NCBI GenBank assembly: GCA_011523445.1
Contig: WTGT01000205.1
Span: 1 to 11,483 of the forward strand
From: Paracoccaceae bacterium
Lineage (GTDB): Bacteria > Pseudomonadota > Alphaproteobacteria > Rhodobacterales > Rhodobacteraceae
Length of the DNA stretch: 11,483 bases
Direction: 5' to 3'
This document shows, piece after piece, positions 1 through 7,834 of the stretch; positions within the stretch are counted from its first letter, which is position 1; each line of letters begins with the position of its first letter. The notes beneath the pieces were generated by a model, which was not told the DNA's origin, searched no databases, and was given only the letters and a program-made list of their open reading frames with translations. The position numbers and the translations under genes are program-made.

Positions 1-1872
1 AATACAGACAATAAATATCATGACTACATTGCGGGTGGAAGGATTGCTGATGTCCGTGGTAAAAAGGCGATAAACTCCATAATCCTAGCTGATGGGAAAA
101 ACATCAAGGTCGATTCTCTGGCTGTTTCCGGTGGGTGGAATCCTAATGTTCATCTGACTTGTCATAAACGTACAAAACCTGTCTGGAATGAAAAAATCCA
201 GGCGTTCGTACCAGGTGAGAATTTGACAGATGGCATGAGGGTTGCAGGCTCGGCCATGGGCGTGTTTGATCTGTCCACAACCCTTCTTTCCGGAATTGTT
301 ACAGCCAATCTAGCACTTGAGGATCTTGGATTCCGAACGAGTCAGAATCCTGACATTGAGGCATCGGTTGAACCTACTGATATAACACCTTTCTGGTATG
401 TGAAGGAAGCCCGATCAAGATCATGGATTGATTTACAGAATGATGTAACCACCAAAGATATTTCGCAAGCACATGATGAGGGATTTCAGGATGTTGAACA
501 CCTCAAAAGGTATACGACCCTGGGGATGGCAACCGATCAGGGCAGGACTTCGAATGTATCAGCTCTTGCCATCATGTCTGAACGTACAGGTAAATCCATA
601 TCTGAAACCGGTACCACAATTTTCCGACCCCCATATACTCCCATACCCATAGGAGCATTTGCAGGCCGGTCTCGGGGTAAACATTTCCGTCCGACCAGAT
701 TTACTCCAAGTCACCGATGGGCCGAAAAGAAAGGAGCTGTTTTCGTTGAAACCGGCAATTGGCTCAGGGCACAATGGTATCCGCTAGAGGGTGAAACACA
801 TTGGCGTCAAAGTGTTGATCGGGAAGTGTTGGCCACACGTAACTCGGTAGGTGTTTGTGACGTTTCCACCCTCGGTAAAATAGATTGCCAAGGCACTGAT
901 GCGGCCGAATTCCTCAACAGGGTCTATGCCAATCCCTTCCTGAAACTACCGGTTGGCAAGGTTCGGTACGGACTTATGATGCGAGAAGATGGGATTGTTT
1001 ATGATGATGGGACAGTAGCTAGATTGGATGAGAATCATTATGTTATTACCACAACCACGGCCAATGCCGTTTTGGTATTCCGACAACTGGAATTTGCCCG
1101 GCAATGCCTATGGCCACAATTGGATGTGCATTTGATTTCCACTACCGATGGCTGGGCACAGTTTTCAGTTGCAGGCCCTAATTCAAGAAACCTGCTTGCC
1201 AAGATAACCGATGATTTTGATCTTTCTAATGAGGTATTTCCCTTTATGGCATGTGCCAATCTCACGGTTTGTGGAGGTTGGAAGGCCCGTTTGTTCAGAA
1301 TTTCCTTTTCTGGTGAACTCGCCTATGAAATTGCTGTACCGTCCCGCTATGGCAATTCCATGATGGAGACATTGATGGAGGCAGGTCAAGAGTTCAATGT
1401 CGTACCTTATGGTACGGAAGCACTTGGTGTCATGCGAATTGAAAAGGGCCATTTTGCCGGGAATGAACTTACAGGCCAGACGACTGCATTTAACCTCGGG
1501 TTGGATCGTATGGTCTCAAAGAAAAAGGATTCCATTGGCAACAAATTGTCGGAACGGTCCGGACTGAACCAGCCAGATGGTATCCGGCTGGTTGGATTTG
1601 TTCCCGTGGACAAAAACAAGCCGTTCAATGCCGGAGCTCATTTTGTATCCAAGGGCAAGGAAAAAAATCTTGAAAATGATGAGGGATGGATGACCTCCGT
1701 TGCCTATTCTCCTACTCTGGGACACACCATTGGATTGGGATTCATCAAGAATGGTTTGAATCGGTATGGCGAAATTGTTCATGCCGTTGACCCTCTCCGA
1801 GGCAACAACACCGATGTGGAAATCTGCTCACCCCATTTTTATGATCCTGACGGGGGTAGACAGCGTGGCTGA
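1..1872 (+). CDS. soxA: Sarcosine oxidase alpha subunit, 3' part (5' end outside window)
   Basis: The frame is open from base 1, so the visible 623 codons are the C-terminal part of a protein usually close to 1000 residues. SoxA is the large subunit of heterotetrameric (alpha-beta-gamma-delta) sarcosine oxidase, a cytoplasmic flavoenzyme that demethylates sarcosine to glycine, with the methyl carbon leaving as formaldehyde or 5,10-methylene-THF. Visible residues 1-110 are the end of the dinucleotide-binding region, with SGGWNPNVHL at about 42-52. A linker carries the family signature RYTTLGMATDQG at about 170-181. From about residue 244 to the end is a GcvT/aminomethyltransferase-like folate-binding domain (GVCDVSTLGKID, then GIVYDDGT, and SGELAYEI). 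The TGA stop overlaps the start of soxG. soxB and soxD, normally upstream in this operon, are outside the window. No frameshift or missing block was seen in the visible part. Confidence 0.95.
   Translation, partial: NTDNKYHDYIAGGRIADVRGKKAINSIILADGKNIKVDSLAVSGGWNPNVHLTCHKRTKPVWNEKIQAFVPGENLTDGMRVAGSAMGVFDLSTTLLSGIVTANLALEDLGFRTSQNPDIEASVEPTDITPFWYVKEARSRSWIDLQNDVTTKDISQAHDEGFQDVEHLKRYTTLGMATDQGRTSNVSALAIMSERTGKSISETGTTIFRPPYTPIPIGAFAGRSRGKHFRPTRFTPSHRWAEKKGAVFVETGNWLRAQWYPLEGETHWRQSVDREVLATRNSVGVCDVSTLGKIDCQGTDAAEFLNRVYANPFLKLPVGKVRYGLMMREDGIVYDDGTVARLDENHYVITTTTANAVLVFRQLEFARQCLWPQLDVHLISTTDGWAQFSVAGPNSRNLLAKITDDFDLSNEVFPFMACANLTVCGGWKARLFRISFSGELAYEIAVPSRYGNSMMETLMEAGQEFNVVPYGTEALGVMRIEKGHFAGNELTGQTTAFNLGLDRMVSKKKDSIGNKLSERSGLNQPDGIRLVGFVPVDKNKPFNAGAHFVSKGKEKNLENDEGWMTSVAYSPTLGHTIGLGFIKNGLNRYGEIVHAVDPLRGNNTDVEICSPHFYDPDGGRQRG
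1852..1857 (+). promoter_or_regulatory. Ribosome binding site deciding the soxG start
   Basis: GGGGGT differs from the consensus GGAGGT by one base that can still pair by G-U wobble. It lies 7 nt before a GTG at 1865, the normal spacing. The alternative in-frame ATG at 1841 has only C- and T-rich sequence before it. The site lies inside the last codons of soxA, which fits translational coupling. Confidence 0.55.
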
Positions 1873-2434
1873 TTATAAACTGGAACCATTCCCATTTCTC
1901 TGGGGTAGAGAACGCTATTTTGGTGACAATTATCTGGATATTATTTCTACCCAAGCCATCGTTTCAATTGCAATTCCAAGAGGAAGTGAGGAAGTTTTTT
2001 CCAGTGAATTTACTAATGCCTTTGGCACATACCCACCTGAACCCGAGCATTCTGTTTTTTCTACAAACAGGGATTTTTTGTTTCTGTGGATGAGTCCTGA
2101 CCAAGTTTTTGCCCTCTTCGAGCGTGCTGGGCTCTATCCGGAGTTAACAGTTCGGGAAAAATTGGGTGATACAGGCTATATTACAGATCAAACCGACAAT
2201 TGGTGCCAGATCAGACTGACCGGACCTGACATTATTCAGGCCATGGAAAGAATTTGCCCCCTTGATCTGAATCAATTCCCCGTAGGAAAATGTGCCAGAA
2301 CCGTTATGGAACACCTCAGTTCGGTTCTGGTCCGAGAATCCGATGAAAGTTTTCTGTTGCTGTCTCCCAGTTCCTCAGCTCAATCGTTTCTCGAAGCCAT
2401 TGAACAATCTTTCCTCAATACAGGTGATTATTAG
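1865..2434 (+). CDS. soxG: Sarcosine oxidase gamma subunit
   Basis: This encodes about 189 residues, the usual size for SoxG, the small subunit of heterotetrameric sarcosine oxidase. SoxG has a fold related to the GcvT family and probably helps shape the folate side of the complex; it has no known catalysis of its own. Visible family-like segments are the N-terminal PFPFLW, the middle stretch with SPDQVFALFERAG, and the C-terminal CQIRLTGPDII, CPLDLNQFPVGKCARTVMEH, typical of the SoxG second half. I chose GTG at 1865 because it has a good Shine-Dalgarno site and gives MADYKLEPFPFLW. An upstream ATG at 1841 would add eight residues. Position directly after soxA, with an 8-bp overlap, confirms the call. 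Stop is TAG. This is the last gene of the sox operon in this window, since the next gene lies on the other strand. Confidence 0.88.
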   Translation: MADYKLEPFPFLWGRERYFGDNYLDIISTQAIVSIAIPRGSEEVFSSEFTNAFGTYPPEPEHSVFSTNRDFLFLWMSPDQVFALFERAGLYPELTVREKLGDTGYITDQTDNWCQIRLTGPDIIQAMERICPLDLNQFPVGKCARTVMEHLSSVLVRESDESFLLLSPSSSAQSFLEAIEQSFLNTGDY

Positions 2435-2663
2435 GAAGGATTTTCGGGATTCTTGTAAGCCAATAACAAGATAATTCAATCCCAATATGGCTCCTTACTT
2501 TCTTGGAGCCAAAACCTTGTTTGGTTTGATGGCTAACCCACTGATCTCCCCTATGTCCCAAATTGTATATTTGTGACGAAGGTACTTCCTTGGGAAACGG
2601 CTATAAATCTTTCAAGAACTACATACGATTCTTGTGTAAAAAGGGGAACTATAATTGCTTTCT
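2435..2663. other. Intergenic gap between convergent soxG and higA
   Basis: I see no supported gene in these 229 bp. It holds two short inverted repeats: TCTTGT/ACAAGA (2451-2471) and a 7-bp perfect stem TGGCTCC/GGAGCCA (2488-2511) with a 10-nt loop. The second is a candidate transcription end for soxG, but it is followed by AAAACC rather than a T tract on the + strand and by no T run on the - strand, so it is not called a terminator. Confidence 0.4.
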
Positions 2664-2978
2664 TCAAGCAAATTCCTTTTCACCAGTCATGAGGGTATAA
2701 GGCACTATATCTTCAACCTGCTTAGCCATTGAACGTTTTGCTTCCATTGTATCATATGTATTTTGTAGACGCAGGAAGTAGCCTTCAGAAAGCCCAAAAA
2801 ACTTGCATAACCTGAGATCAGTATCAGCTGTTATCCTACACGAACCCTTTACAATTGAATGGATTCTATTAGGAGGTACAGCAAGACAATCAGCAAGTTT
2901 ATTCTGACTCATCCCGATTTCGTCTATAAACTCATGTTTTAATATATCGCCAGGATGTGGATTCTTTAACATGGCCAT
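2664..2978 (-). CDS. higA: HigA-family antitoxin (orphan), XRE-type helix-turn-helix protein
   Basis: This encodes 104 residues, the usual length for HigA/VapI-type antitoxins of type II toxin-antitoxin modules, which bind the HigB ribonuclease and repress their own promoter. The N-terminus shows the family start NPHPGDILKHEFIDEIGMSQ. A helix-turn-helix domain spans about residues 15-65 (MSQNKLADCLAVPPNRIHSI, then ITADTDLRLCKFFG), and the tail LSEGYFLRLQNTYD is typical. ATG at 2978 has GGAAGGA 10 nt upstream; a second ATG two codons in is possible. In standard modules higB lies directly upstream on the same strand. Here only 59 bp separate higA from the trkH stop codon, so no intact toxin gene is present. 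The protein may be a leftover antitoxin, an antidote against toxins encoded elsewhere, or a stand-alone repressor. Confidence 0.88.
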   Translation of the reverse strand: MAMLKNPHPGDILKHEFIDEIGMSQNKLADCLAVPPNRIHSIVKGSCRITADTDLRLCKFFGLSEGYFLRLQNTYDTMEAKRSMAKQVEDIVPYTLMTGEKEFA

Positions 2979-3006
2979 TTTCGTTTAATCCTTCCAAAAT
3001 CTTCCA

Positions 3007-3054
3007 CTATTTATGATAATAAACAATTTGAACCTGATCAGGATTGCCAGAATT
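3007..3054 (-). pseudogene. Possible 3' remnant of higB toxin gene
   Basis: Read on the - strand just ahead of higA, a short open stretch ends in GNPDQVQIVYYHK followed by TAG. From memory of the HigB family, the toxins end in a pattern like GDAYxVxIVDYH, so the G, V, IV and YH positions line up with matching spacing. The stop lies 28 nt before the higA start, where a higB end would be expected. An in-frame TGA at 3055-3057 closes the frame upstream, and the first part overlaps the last codons of trkH in another frame. The match covers only about a dozen residues and could be chance. Confidence 0.35.
3010..3023. repeat. Short palindrome upstream of higA
   Basis: TTTAT-GATA-ATAAA is a perfect 5-bp inverted repeat with a 4-bp centre, 32-45 nt upstream of the higA start. 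HigA proteins repress their own operons by binding AT-rich palindromes, so this is a candidate operator. It overlaps the proposed higB remnant. AT-rich palindromes of this size also arise by chance. Confidence 0.25.
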
Positions 3055-4492
3055 TCAAGGTCAGTATGACATACACGGCCAATAACTCCAACCTTCCAGT
3101 GGCCATTGTAATGGCAAGTATCAACTTGGCAACATCCCCCAGACTTTGATAATTTCCGGTTGGGCCAATTATATCACCCAAACCCGGACCGATATTTGCC
3201 AAGGCTGCGGCACTACCTGAAATTGACGTTATAAAATCCAGCCCGGTCATTGCCAAAAGAAGTGCAGAAACCATCAGGGTAAACAAGAACATTACAATGA
3301 ACAGGATAACCGAAATCATGATTTCACCGGGTATGTTCTTGCCCTGATATCTTGGCTTGATTATGGCATGTGGGGAATAGATTTTCTTGATTTGTGCAAC
3401 AAGGCTGGCAAAAAGGACCTGATATCTGAATACCTTGACTGAACAACTCGTCGATCCGGCACAACCACCGATAAGACCGATCAAAAAGAAGATGGCAACC
3501 GGGAAACTGCCCCATGCATTATAATCGGCACTGACATATCCGGTCCCTGTCATGATGGAAATACTATTGAACAGTGCCTTTCTTATGGCAATTTCGGAAC
3601 CTTGACCATTAACCAGTATTTGCCACAAGGTTAGAGCTGTACCAATAAACAGGATAATTCCAATGAATCCCTGGACCTGACGGTCAAGGATGAGTGACTT
3701 TCCTGAATCATTGAAAATTGTCAGGTATCTTATAAACGGTATCGAAGCCAAGATCATGAAAACAATTGCCACATATTCCGCTTTATATCCAAGGTTCTGA
3801 AAGGAACTGTCGTAGTTTCCAAACCCACCAGTGGCAACCGTTGTCATTGAATGCACCAATGAATCAAATATTGATAAGCCGGCAACGTTATAGGACATGA
3901 AACACAGAAGCGACACGGCAAGGTAGGTTATTGAAATTCCCCTGGCTGTTGATATGGCTTGGGGAATAACAGTTGTTATGGTTTCAAAATTGCTTTTCAT
4001 GAAATACTGCATTCCACCGATTCTCAGTCTTGGAAAAACAGTCATTGCAATAATGATAATCAGAATACCACCGATCCATTGCAGGATCCCTCGCCACATG
4101 AGATAGCCCTCAGGTAAATTCTCAATATCTGAAAATACAGTTGCTCCAGTTGTGGTAAGCCCTGAAACAGACTCGAAATAGGCATCAATGATACGGAAAT
4201 TCGGCTCTCCCAATACAAAGGGGATGGCTGCAAAAAGTGGTATTACCGTATATAAGCATACTGTAATGAGGATGGTCTCTCTCAGACTTGTACCCTGAGT
4301 TGTCAGTTTTGTCGAAGAAGTGGCAAGCACAAGGACCAAACCAATAAATATTGTAAAGGCGGAAGAGATTGCGAAGGTGGTCCACTGACCATTCATGAAA
4401 ATTATATCAACCAGCATTGGAATCAGCATCGATGATCCCAATCCAATGATCAACCATCCAATTACGTACCCGACAGGTCGAGAGTCAATCAT
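3038..4492 (-). CDS. trkH: Trk-type potassium uptake protein TrkH
   Basis: This encodes 484 residues, full length for the membrane-spanning, K+-conducting subunit of the Trk system, which works with the cytoplasmic NAD-binding regulator TrkA (not in this window). The whole protein is hydrophobic with repeated membrane-pore-membrane units. The four selectivity-filter loops are visible: TTTGATV at about 112-118, VATGGFG at 219-225, MTGTGYVS at 314-321 and ANIGPGL at 432-438, each with the key glycine. GGCAGSTSCSVKVFR at 342-356 and MATGRLELLAVY at 463-474 are conserved family segments. The start MIDSRPVGYVIG is typical of alphaproteobacterial homologues and supports ATG at 4492. The C-terminus LTLKFWQS resembles the natural end of the family, so the gene appears intact. 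It is the first gene of its unit; higA follows 59 bp downstream on the same strand. Confidence 0.95.
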   Translation of the reverse strand: MIDSRPVGYVIGWLIIGLGSSMLIPMLVDIIFMNGQWTTFAISSAFTIFIGLVLVLATSSTKLTTQGTSLRETILITVCLYTVIPLFAAIPFVLGEPNFRIIDAYFESVSGLTTTGATVFSDIENLPEGYLMWRGILQWIGGILIIIIAMTVFPRLRIGGMQYFMKSNFETITTVIPQAISTARGISITYLAVSLLCFMSYNVAGLSIFDSLVHSMTTVATGGFGNYDSSFQNLGYKAEYVAIVFMILASIPFIRYLTIFNDSGKSLILDRQVQGFIGIILFIGTALTLWQILVNGQGSEIAIRKALFNSISIMTGTGYVSADYNAWGSFPVAIFFLIGLIGGCAGSTSCSVKVFRYQVLFASLVAQIKKIYSPHAIIKPRYQGKNIPGEIMISVILFIVMFLFTLMVSALLLAMTGLDFITSISGSAAALANIGPGLGDIIGPTGNYQSLGDVAKLILAITMATGRLELLAVYVILTLKFWQS

Positions 4493-4692
4493 TGCTTAAA
4501 CTACTTTCTGACAAGGCAATTTACCTGTAATAATTTTACTCGTATTATTTCGAAAAAAAATGCCGGGTGAATTTCAAAAAGGAAATCGTCAACATTTTTC
4601 AATTGGGGTAATAAATTTACGAACTATATATTTGGTTGTATCTGCAATGGCATCAAAATTTCAGCCCCAAAAGTGAATTATATTTTTTTTCG
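4493..4692. other. Divergent promoter region, trkH / methyltransferase-like gene
   Basis: These 200 bp separate two divergent genes and must hold both promoters. On the + strand TTGGGG at 4603-4608 and TATATA at 4625-4630 are 16 bp apart, a weak sigma-70-like candidate. On the - strand a TAAAAT hexamer lies about 45 nt before the trkH start without a clear -35 partner. Nothing else could be supported here. Confidence 0.3.
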
Positions 4693-5436
4693 ATGAAAGT
4701 AGCAAAACTATTTGATTATGGATGTGTGTACAAACATCGAAAAAGAATTGATCCAGGCCATCATTCAAGTATTTACTTCCACAATGAGATAATTGCGGAA
4801 TTCAATGAAAGGCTGGATGATTCCTTTGAGACCTCTCCAAAGTTGGCAATTGTTACAGGAATTCCGGAATTGTGGACAAAACATTTTCCTGATGCTGATG
4901 TTTTGCCTGATACGGATGTACTGAATTTTCCAAGCAATCAATATGACCTGATTCTACACAGTCTTTGTCTACATTGGTCAAATGATCCGGTGGGTCAACT
5001 TATTCAGTGCAAGCAATCCTGTAATCCAGGTGGGATGATAATGGCAGTATTGTTCGGTGGACAAAACCTCGTGGAACTGAGAACTGCATTGATCTCAGGT
5101 GAAACCACAATAAAAAATGGTGCAACACCCCGCGTATCCCCAATGGGTGATATTCTGGACCTGGGAAATCTGATGGTCCGGGCAAATTTTACAAATCCCA
5201 TTTCTGATCGTCTAGAGTTCAAGCTTGAGTATGAATCCCTACCAGACTTGATGAAGCATCTAAGATTGATGGGGGAAACGAATGCACTTGTGAATAGGAC
5301 CAAAAACTTTACCGGACGTAAAATATTCCAGGAAGCTGAAAAAAATTATGTCAAACATTTTTCACTTCCCTCAGGAAAGATTTTTGCGACTTTTGAATTG
5401 ATCTTTCTTACCGGTTGGGTACCAAAAAATGTATAA
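4693..5436 (+). CDS. NDUFAF5/BioC-like methyltransferase-fold protein with degenerate SAM site
   Basis: This encodes about 247 residues related to class I SAM-dependent methyltransferases of the BioC/NDUFAF5 branch. In mitochondria NDUFAF5 modifies a complex I subunit during assembly; the bacterial homologues are mostly uncharacterised. Family features are the N-terminal LFDYGCVYKHRKRI, the segment YDLILHSLCLHWSNDPVGQL at about 91-110 followed by LFGGQNLVELR, then RVSPMGDILDLGNLMVRANF, and the C-terminal tail IFATFELIFLTGWVP. The usual glycine-rich motif I (LDLGCGxG type) is replaced by LAIVTGIPELW, and the stretch from there to the YDL motif is roughly 25 residues shorter than I remember for the family, so cofactor binding is doubtful. 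ATG at 4693 was chosen because homologues begin at LFD; an upstream TTG frame extension is unlikely. No good ribosome site precedes it. hemH starts 29 bp downstream, so the two may be cotranscribed. Confidence 0.75.
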   Translation: MKVAKLFDYGCVYKHRKRIDPGHHSSIYFHNEIIAEFNERLDDSFETSPKLAIVTGIPELWTKHFPDADVLPDTDVLNFPSNQYDLILHSLCLHWSNDPVGQLIQCKQSCNPGGMIMAVLFGGQNLVELRTALISGETTIKNGATPRVSPMGDILDLGNLMVRANFTNPISDRLEFKLEYESLPDLMKHLRLMGETNALVNRTKNFTGRKIFQEAEKNYVKHFSLPSGKIFATFELIFLTGWVPKNV

Positions 5437-5465
5437 ATCCATCATTCCGTGCAAGAGAGATTGAA

Positions 5466-6518
5466 ATGCCAGAACCGAATAATGAAAAGAGCTTTCTACC
5501 CGAAGACCATCCTGAAATAAGGTTCGGCAAAACCGGCATCATACTTTCGAACCTAGGGACTCCCGACGGGTATGATTATTTCTCCATGCGTAAATACCTG
5601 AACGAGTTTCTTTCCGACAAAAGAGTCATTGATTATCCCAAGTGGAAATGGCAGCCTATACTCCAATCAATCATTCTCACCAAAAGACCTTTCACTTCTG
5701 GAAAAAACTATCAGAAAATCTGGAATCATCAACTCGATGAAAGCCCTTTATTGACCATAACAAGGCACCTTACTGACAAGGTCAGGTCCCAGTTGGTATC
5801 TGAAATTGGTCCAGATTACCTTGTTGACTTTGCCATGCGTTATGGCAACCCATCAATTGGGTCGGTATTAAGCGGCTTGATCAAACAGGGATGTAACAGA
5901 ATCGTGTTCTTTCCCCTGTATCCACAATATTCAGCGACAACCACAGCCACGGCCTGTGATACCTTGTTTGATGCACTTAAGCATCTGAACTGGCAACCCA
6001 GTATTCGTATCGTTGAACCATATTTTGAAAATGGGGAATATATTTCAGCACTTGCCAAATCGATCAAGACCAAATACAACGAATTATCCTTCGAACCCGA
6101 GGTGCTCCTCGCCTCCTATCATGGATTACCAAAGAGATATTTACTCGAAGGAGACCCATACCACTGTCAATGCCAGAAAACCACGAGATTACTCATCGAC
6201 CGTTTGGGAAGGGATTTCAATCCAGTTCATACAACATTCCAATCAACATTCGGGAAAGAAATCTGGCTTCAACCCTATACTATTGGTGAAGTAAAGCGTC
6301 TGGCACAAAGTGGGGTGAAAAATCTGGCCATCATTTGTCCTGGATTTTCATCAGATTGTATCGAAACCCTTGAAGAAATTCAGATGGAGGTTCGTGAGGA
6401 GTTTGAAGCCCACGGGGGTGAGAATTTTGTTTACATACCTGCTTTGAATGACACGGATGATCACAGTGATCTGATCTATCGGATCATTTTGGAAAATCTC
6501 GGGGGGTGGCTGAGTTGA
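5466..6518 (+). CDS. hemH: Ferrochelatase
   Basis: This encodes about 350 residues, normal for bacterial ferrochelatase, the membrane-associated enzyme that inserts Fe2+ into protoporphyrin IX in the last step of protoheme synthesis. Visible motifs are NLGTPDGYDYFSMRKYLNEF near the N-terminus, the porphyrin-binding-region motif YPQYSATTTA at about 152-161, SYHGLPKRY with the catalytic metal-binding histidine at about 219, and PGFSSDCIETLEEI with the conserved glutamate at about 300. ATG at 5466 has AGAGAG a few bases upstream and gives an N-terminus of normal length; the frame is open further back into the preceding gene but without a better start. The segment DPYHCQCQKT carries a CxC pair, and another Cys lies in the SSDC motif. 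It follows the methyltransferase-like gene by 29 bp and converges on metZ. Confidence 0.95.
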   Translation: MPEPNNEKSFLPEDHPEIRFGKTGIILSNLGTPDGYDYFSMRKYLNEFLSDKRVIDYPKWKWQPILQSIILTKRPFTSGKNYQKIWNHQLDESPLLTITRHLTDKVRSQLVSEIGPDYLVDFAMRYGNPSIGSVLSGLIKQGCNRIVFFPLYPQYSATTTATACDTLFDALKHLNWQPSIRIVEPYFENGEYISALAKSIKTKYNELSFEPEVLLASYHGLPKRYLLEGDPYHCQCQKTTRLLIDRLGRDFNPVHTTFQSTFGKEIWLQPYTIGEVKRLAQSGVKNLAIICPGFSSDCIETLEEIQMEVREEFEAHGGENFVYIPALNDTDDHSDLIYRIILENLGGWLS

Positions 6519-6604
6519 AGAGGCATATTCTTTTCTCCCCTGAACTTGGCCTATTTTCCTGTAGGATTGTTTGAAAATATTGCCATATGGTCAAATGAGC
6601 CCGA
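6519..6604. other. Convergent gap hemH / metZ
   Basis: These 86 bp lie between two converging genes. I looked for a bidirectional hairpin and found only a 4-bp CCTA/TAGG pair and the palindrome CCATATGG, neither followed by a T tract. Transcription ends here are not resolved. Confidence 0.3.
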
Positions 6605-7789
6605 TTATATGGATTTGATAGCAGAGACCAATTCCTCTAGCAAGTCATCGGGGTTTTCCAATCCAACCGAAACTCGAACCAAACCATCTGTAATACCCAA
6701 ACTTGCGCGTTGTTCTTCGGACAATCTCTGATGGGTTGTGGTTGCCGGATGTGTCACCAAACTCTTGGCATCACCAAAATTGTTGGAAATTCTTACGATT
6801 TCGAGGTTGTTCATGAATTTGAAGGAAGCATCCTTATTGCCATCAAAATCTATTGCAAAAACCGTACCACCCTTAGTCATCAGCCCTTTGGCCACTGCAT
6901 ATTGGGGATGATTGGGCAAGTGCGGATAAATGACATTGGAAAGGTTTTCATGGCCTTCCAATTCCTGACAGATTCTCAGTGCCGAATCTGCCTGACGGTT
7001 CGTTCGCAATTCAAGCGTTTCCAATCCCTTGAGCATGATCCATGCATTGAAAGGGCTGATGGCCCCACCCGTGTGTTTTAGATATGCTTCGAATGGACCA
7101 CGAATATAATCATTTGACCCGATTACAATTCCCCCGAGAGACCTTCCCTGACCATCAATGTGTTTGGTTGCAGAATAAACCACGATATCCGCGCCATTTA
7201 TACCAGCCTGTAAAAACTGGGGTGATGCCAGTGCATTGTCAGCTATTAGAATTGCATCATTCCTTGCAGCAAGTTTACTGACAAAGTTCAAATCAATTAC
7301 CTCCAGGGTTGGATTTGAAACAGTTTCAATAAATACGGCTTTTGTGTCCGGGGTTACCTTGCTTTCCCATTGTGAATTATCTGTTCCATCAACAAATTCG
7401 ACATTTACACCGAATCTCGGAAGAACATTCTCCAGTATGAAAAGACAGGAACCAAACAGGGCTCTTGATGAAACCACCTTGTCTCCAGCTGACAGGACGG
7501 AACATAAGGCGCCATTCACTCCAGCCATTCCTGAAGCCGTGGCAAAGGCATCCTCAAGACCTTCAACGAGAGCCATCCGGTTTTCAAACATCCGCACGGT
7601 CGGATTTCCATACCTCGAATAGATAAATTCGTTTTCCTTGGACTCGATAAAACGCTCTTCAGCTTGTTCGGGACTATCGTATACAAAACCCTGGGTCAGG
7701 AAAATTGCTTCGGATGTTTCGCCGAACTGGCTACGCACTCCACCTCCATGGACAGCTTGCGTTTGTTTCTTTAAGGATTGTTTTGCCAT
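6605..7789 (-). CDS. metZ: O-succinylhomoserine sulfhydrylase
   Basis: This encodes 394 residues, a pyridoxal-phosphate enzyme of the Cys/Met metabolism family. MetZ makes homocysteine directly from O-succinylhomoserine and sulfide in methionine synthesis. Visible features are the substrate-side YSRYGNPTVRMFE at about 57-69, ATASGMAGV around the phosphate-binding turn, the ADNALASPQ segment with the PLP-nitrogen aspartate at about 184, the Schiff-base lysine in YSATKHIDGQGR at about 209, and the C-terminal THPATTTHQRLSEEQR. MetZ-type assignment over cystathionine gamma-synthase or O-acetylhomoserine sulfhydrylase rests on overall similarity to alphaproteobacterial MetZ and is the less certain part. 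ATG at 7789 was chosen over a TTG two codons upstream; neither has a strong ribosome site. It is divergent from the GST gene, with an inverted repeat between them that may carry an operator. Confidence 0.88.
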   Translation of the reverse strand: MAKQSLKKQTQAVHGGGVRSQFGETSEAIFLTQGFVYDSPEQAEERFIESKENEFIYSRYGNPTVRMFENRMALVEGLEDAFATASGMAGVNGALCSVLSAGDKVVSSRALFGSCLFILENVLPRFGVNVEFVDGTDNSQWESKVTPDTKAVFIETVSNPTLEVIDLNFVSKLAARNDAILIADNALASPQFLQAGINGADIVVYSATKHIDGQGRSLGGIVIGSNDYIRGPFEAYLKHTGGAISPFNAWIMLKGLETLELRTNRQADSALRICQELEGHENLSNVIYPHLPNHPQYAVAKGLMTKGGTVFAIDFDGNKDASFKFMNNLEIVRISNNFGDAKSLVTHPATTTHQRLSEEQRASLGITDGLVRVSVGLENPDDLLEELVSAIKSI

Positions 7790-7834
7790 TGACAAAGGTC
7801 GGTTTTAAATTCGTATTGAGGTAGTTAATATAGT

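Noticed and set aside
2487..2576. A 29-codon ATG-to-TGA frame in the gap after soxG
   Set aside because: There is no ribosome binding site before it, it is built around a hairpin, and its product has no recognisable features.
2664..3054. A complete toxin-antitoxin module or a new defence island
   Set aside because: Only the antitoxin is intact, and there are no accompanying defence, recombinase or transposase genes.
6710..7081. Open frame antisense to metZ
   Set aside because: It lies wholly within the well-supported metZ coding sequence, and its translation resembles no protein family.
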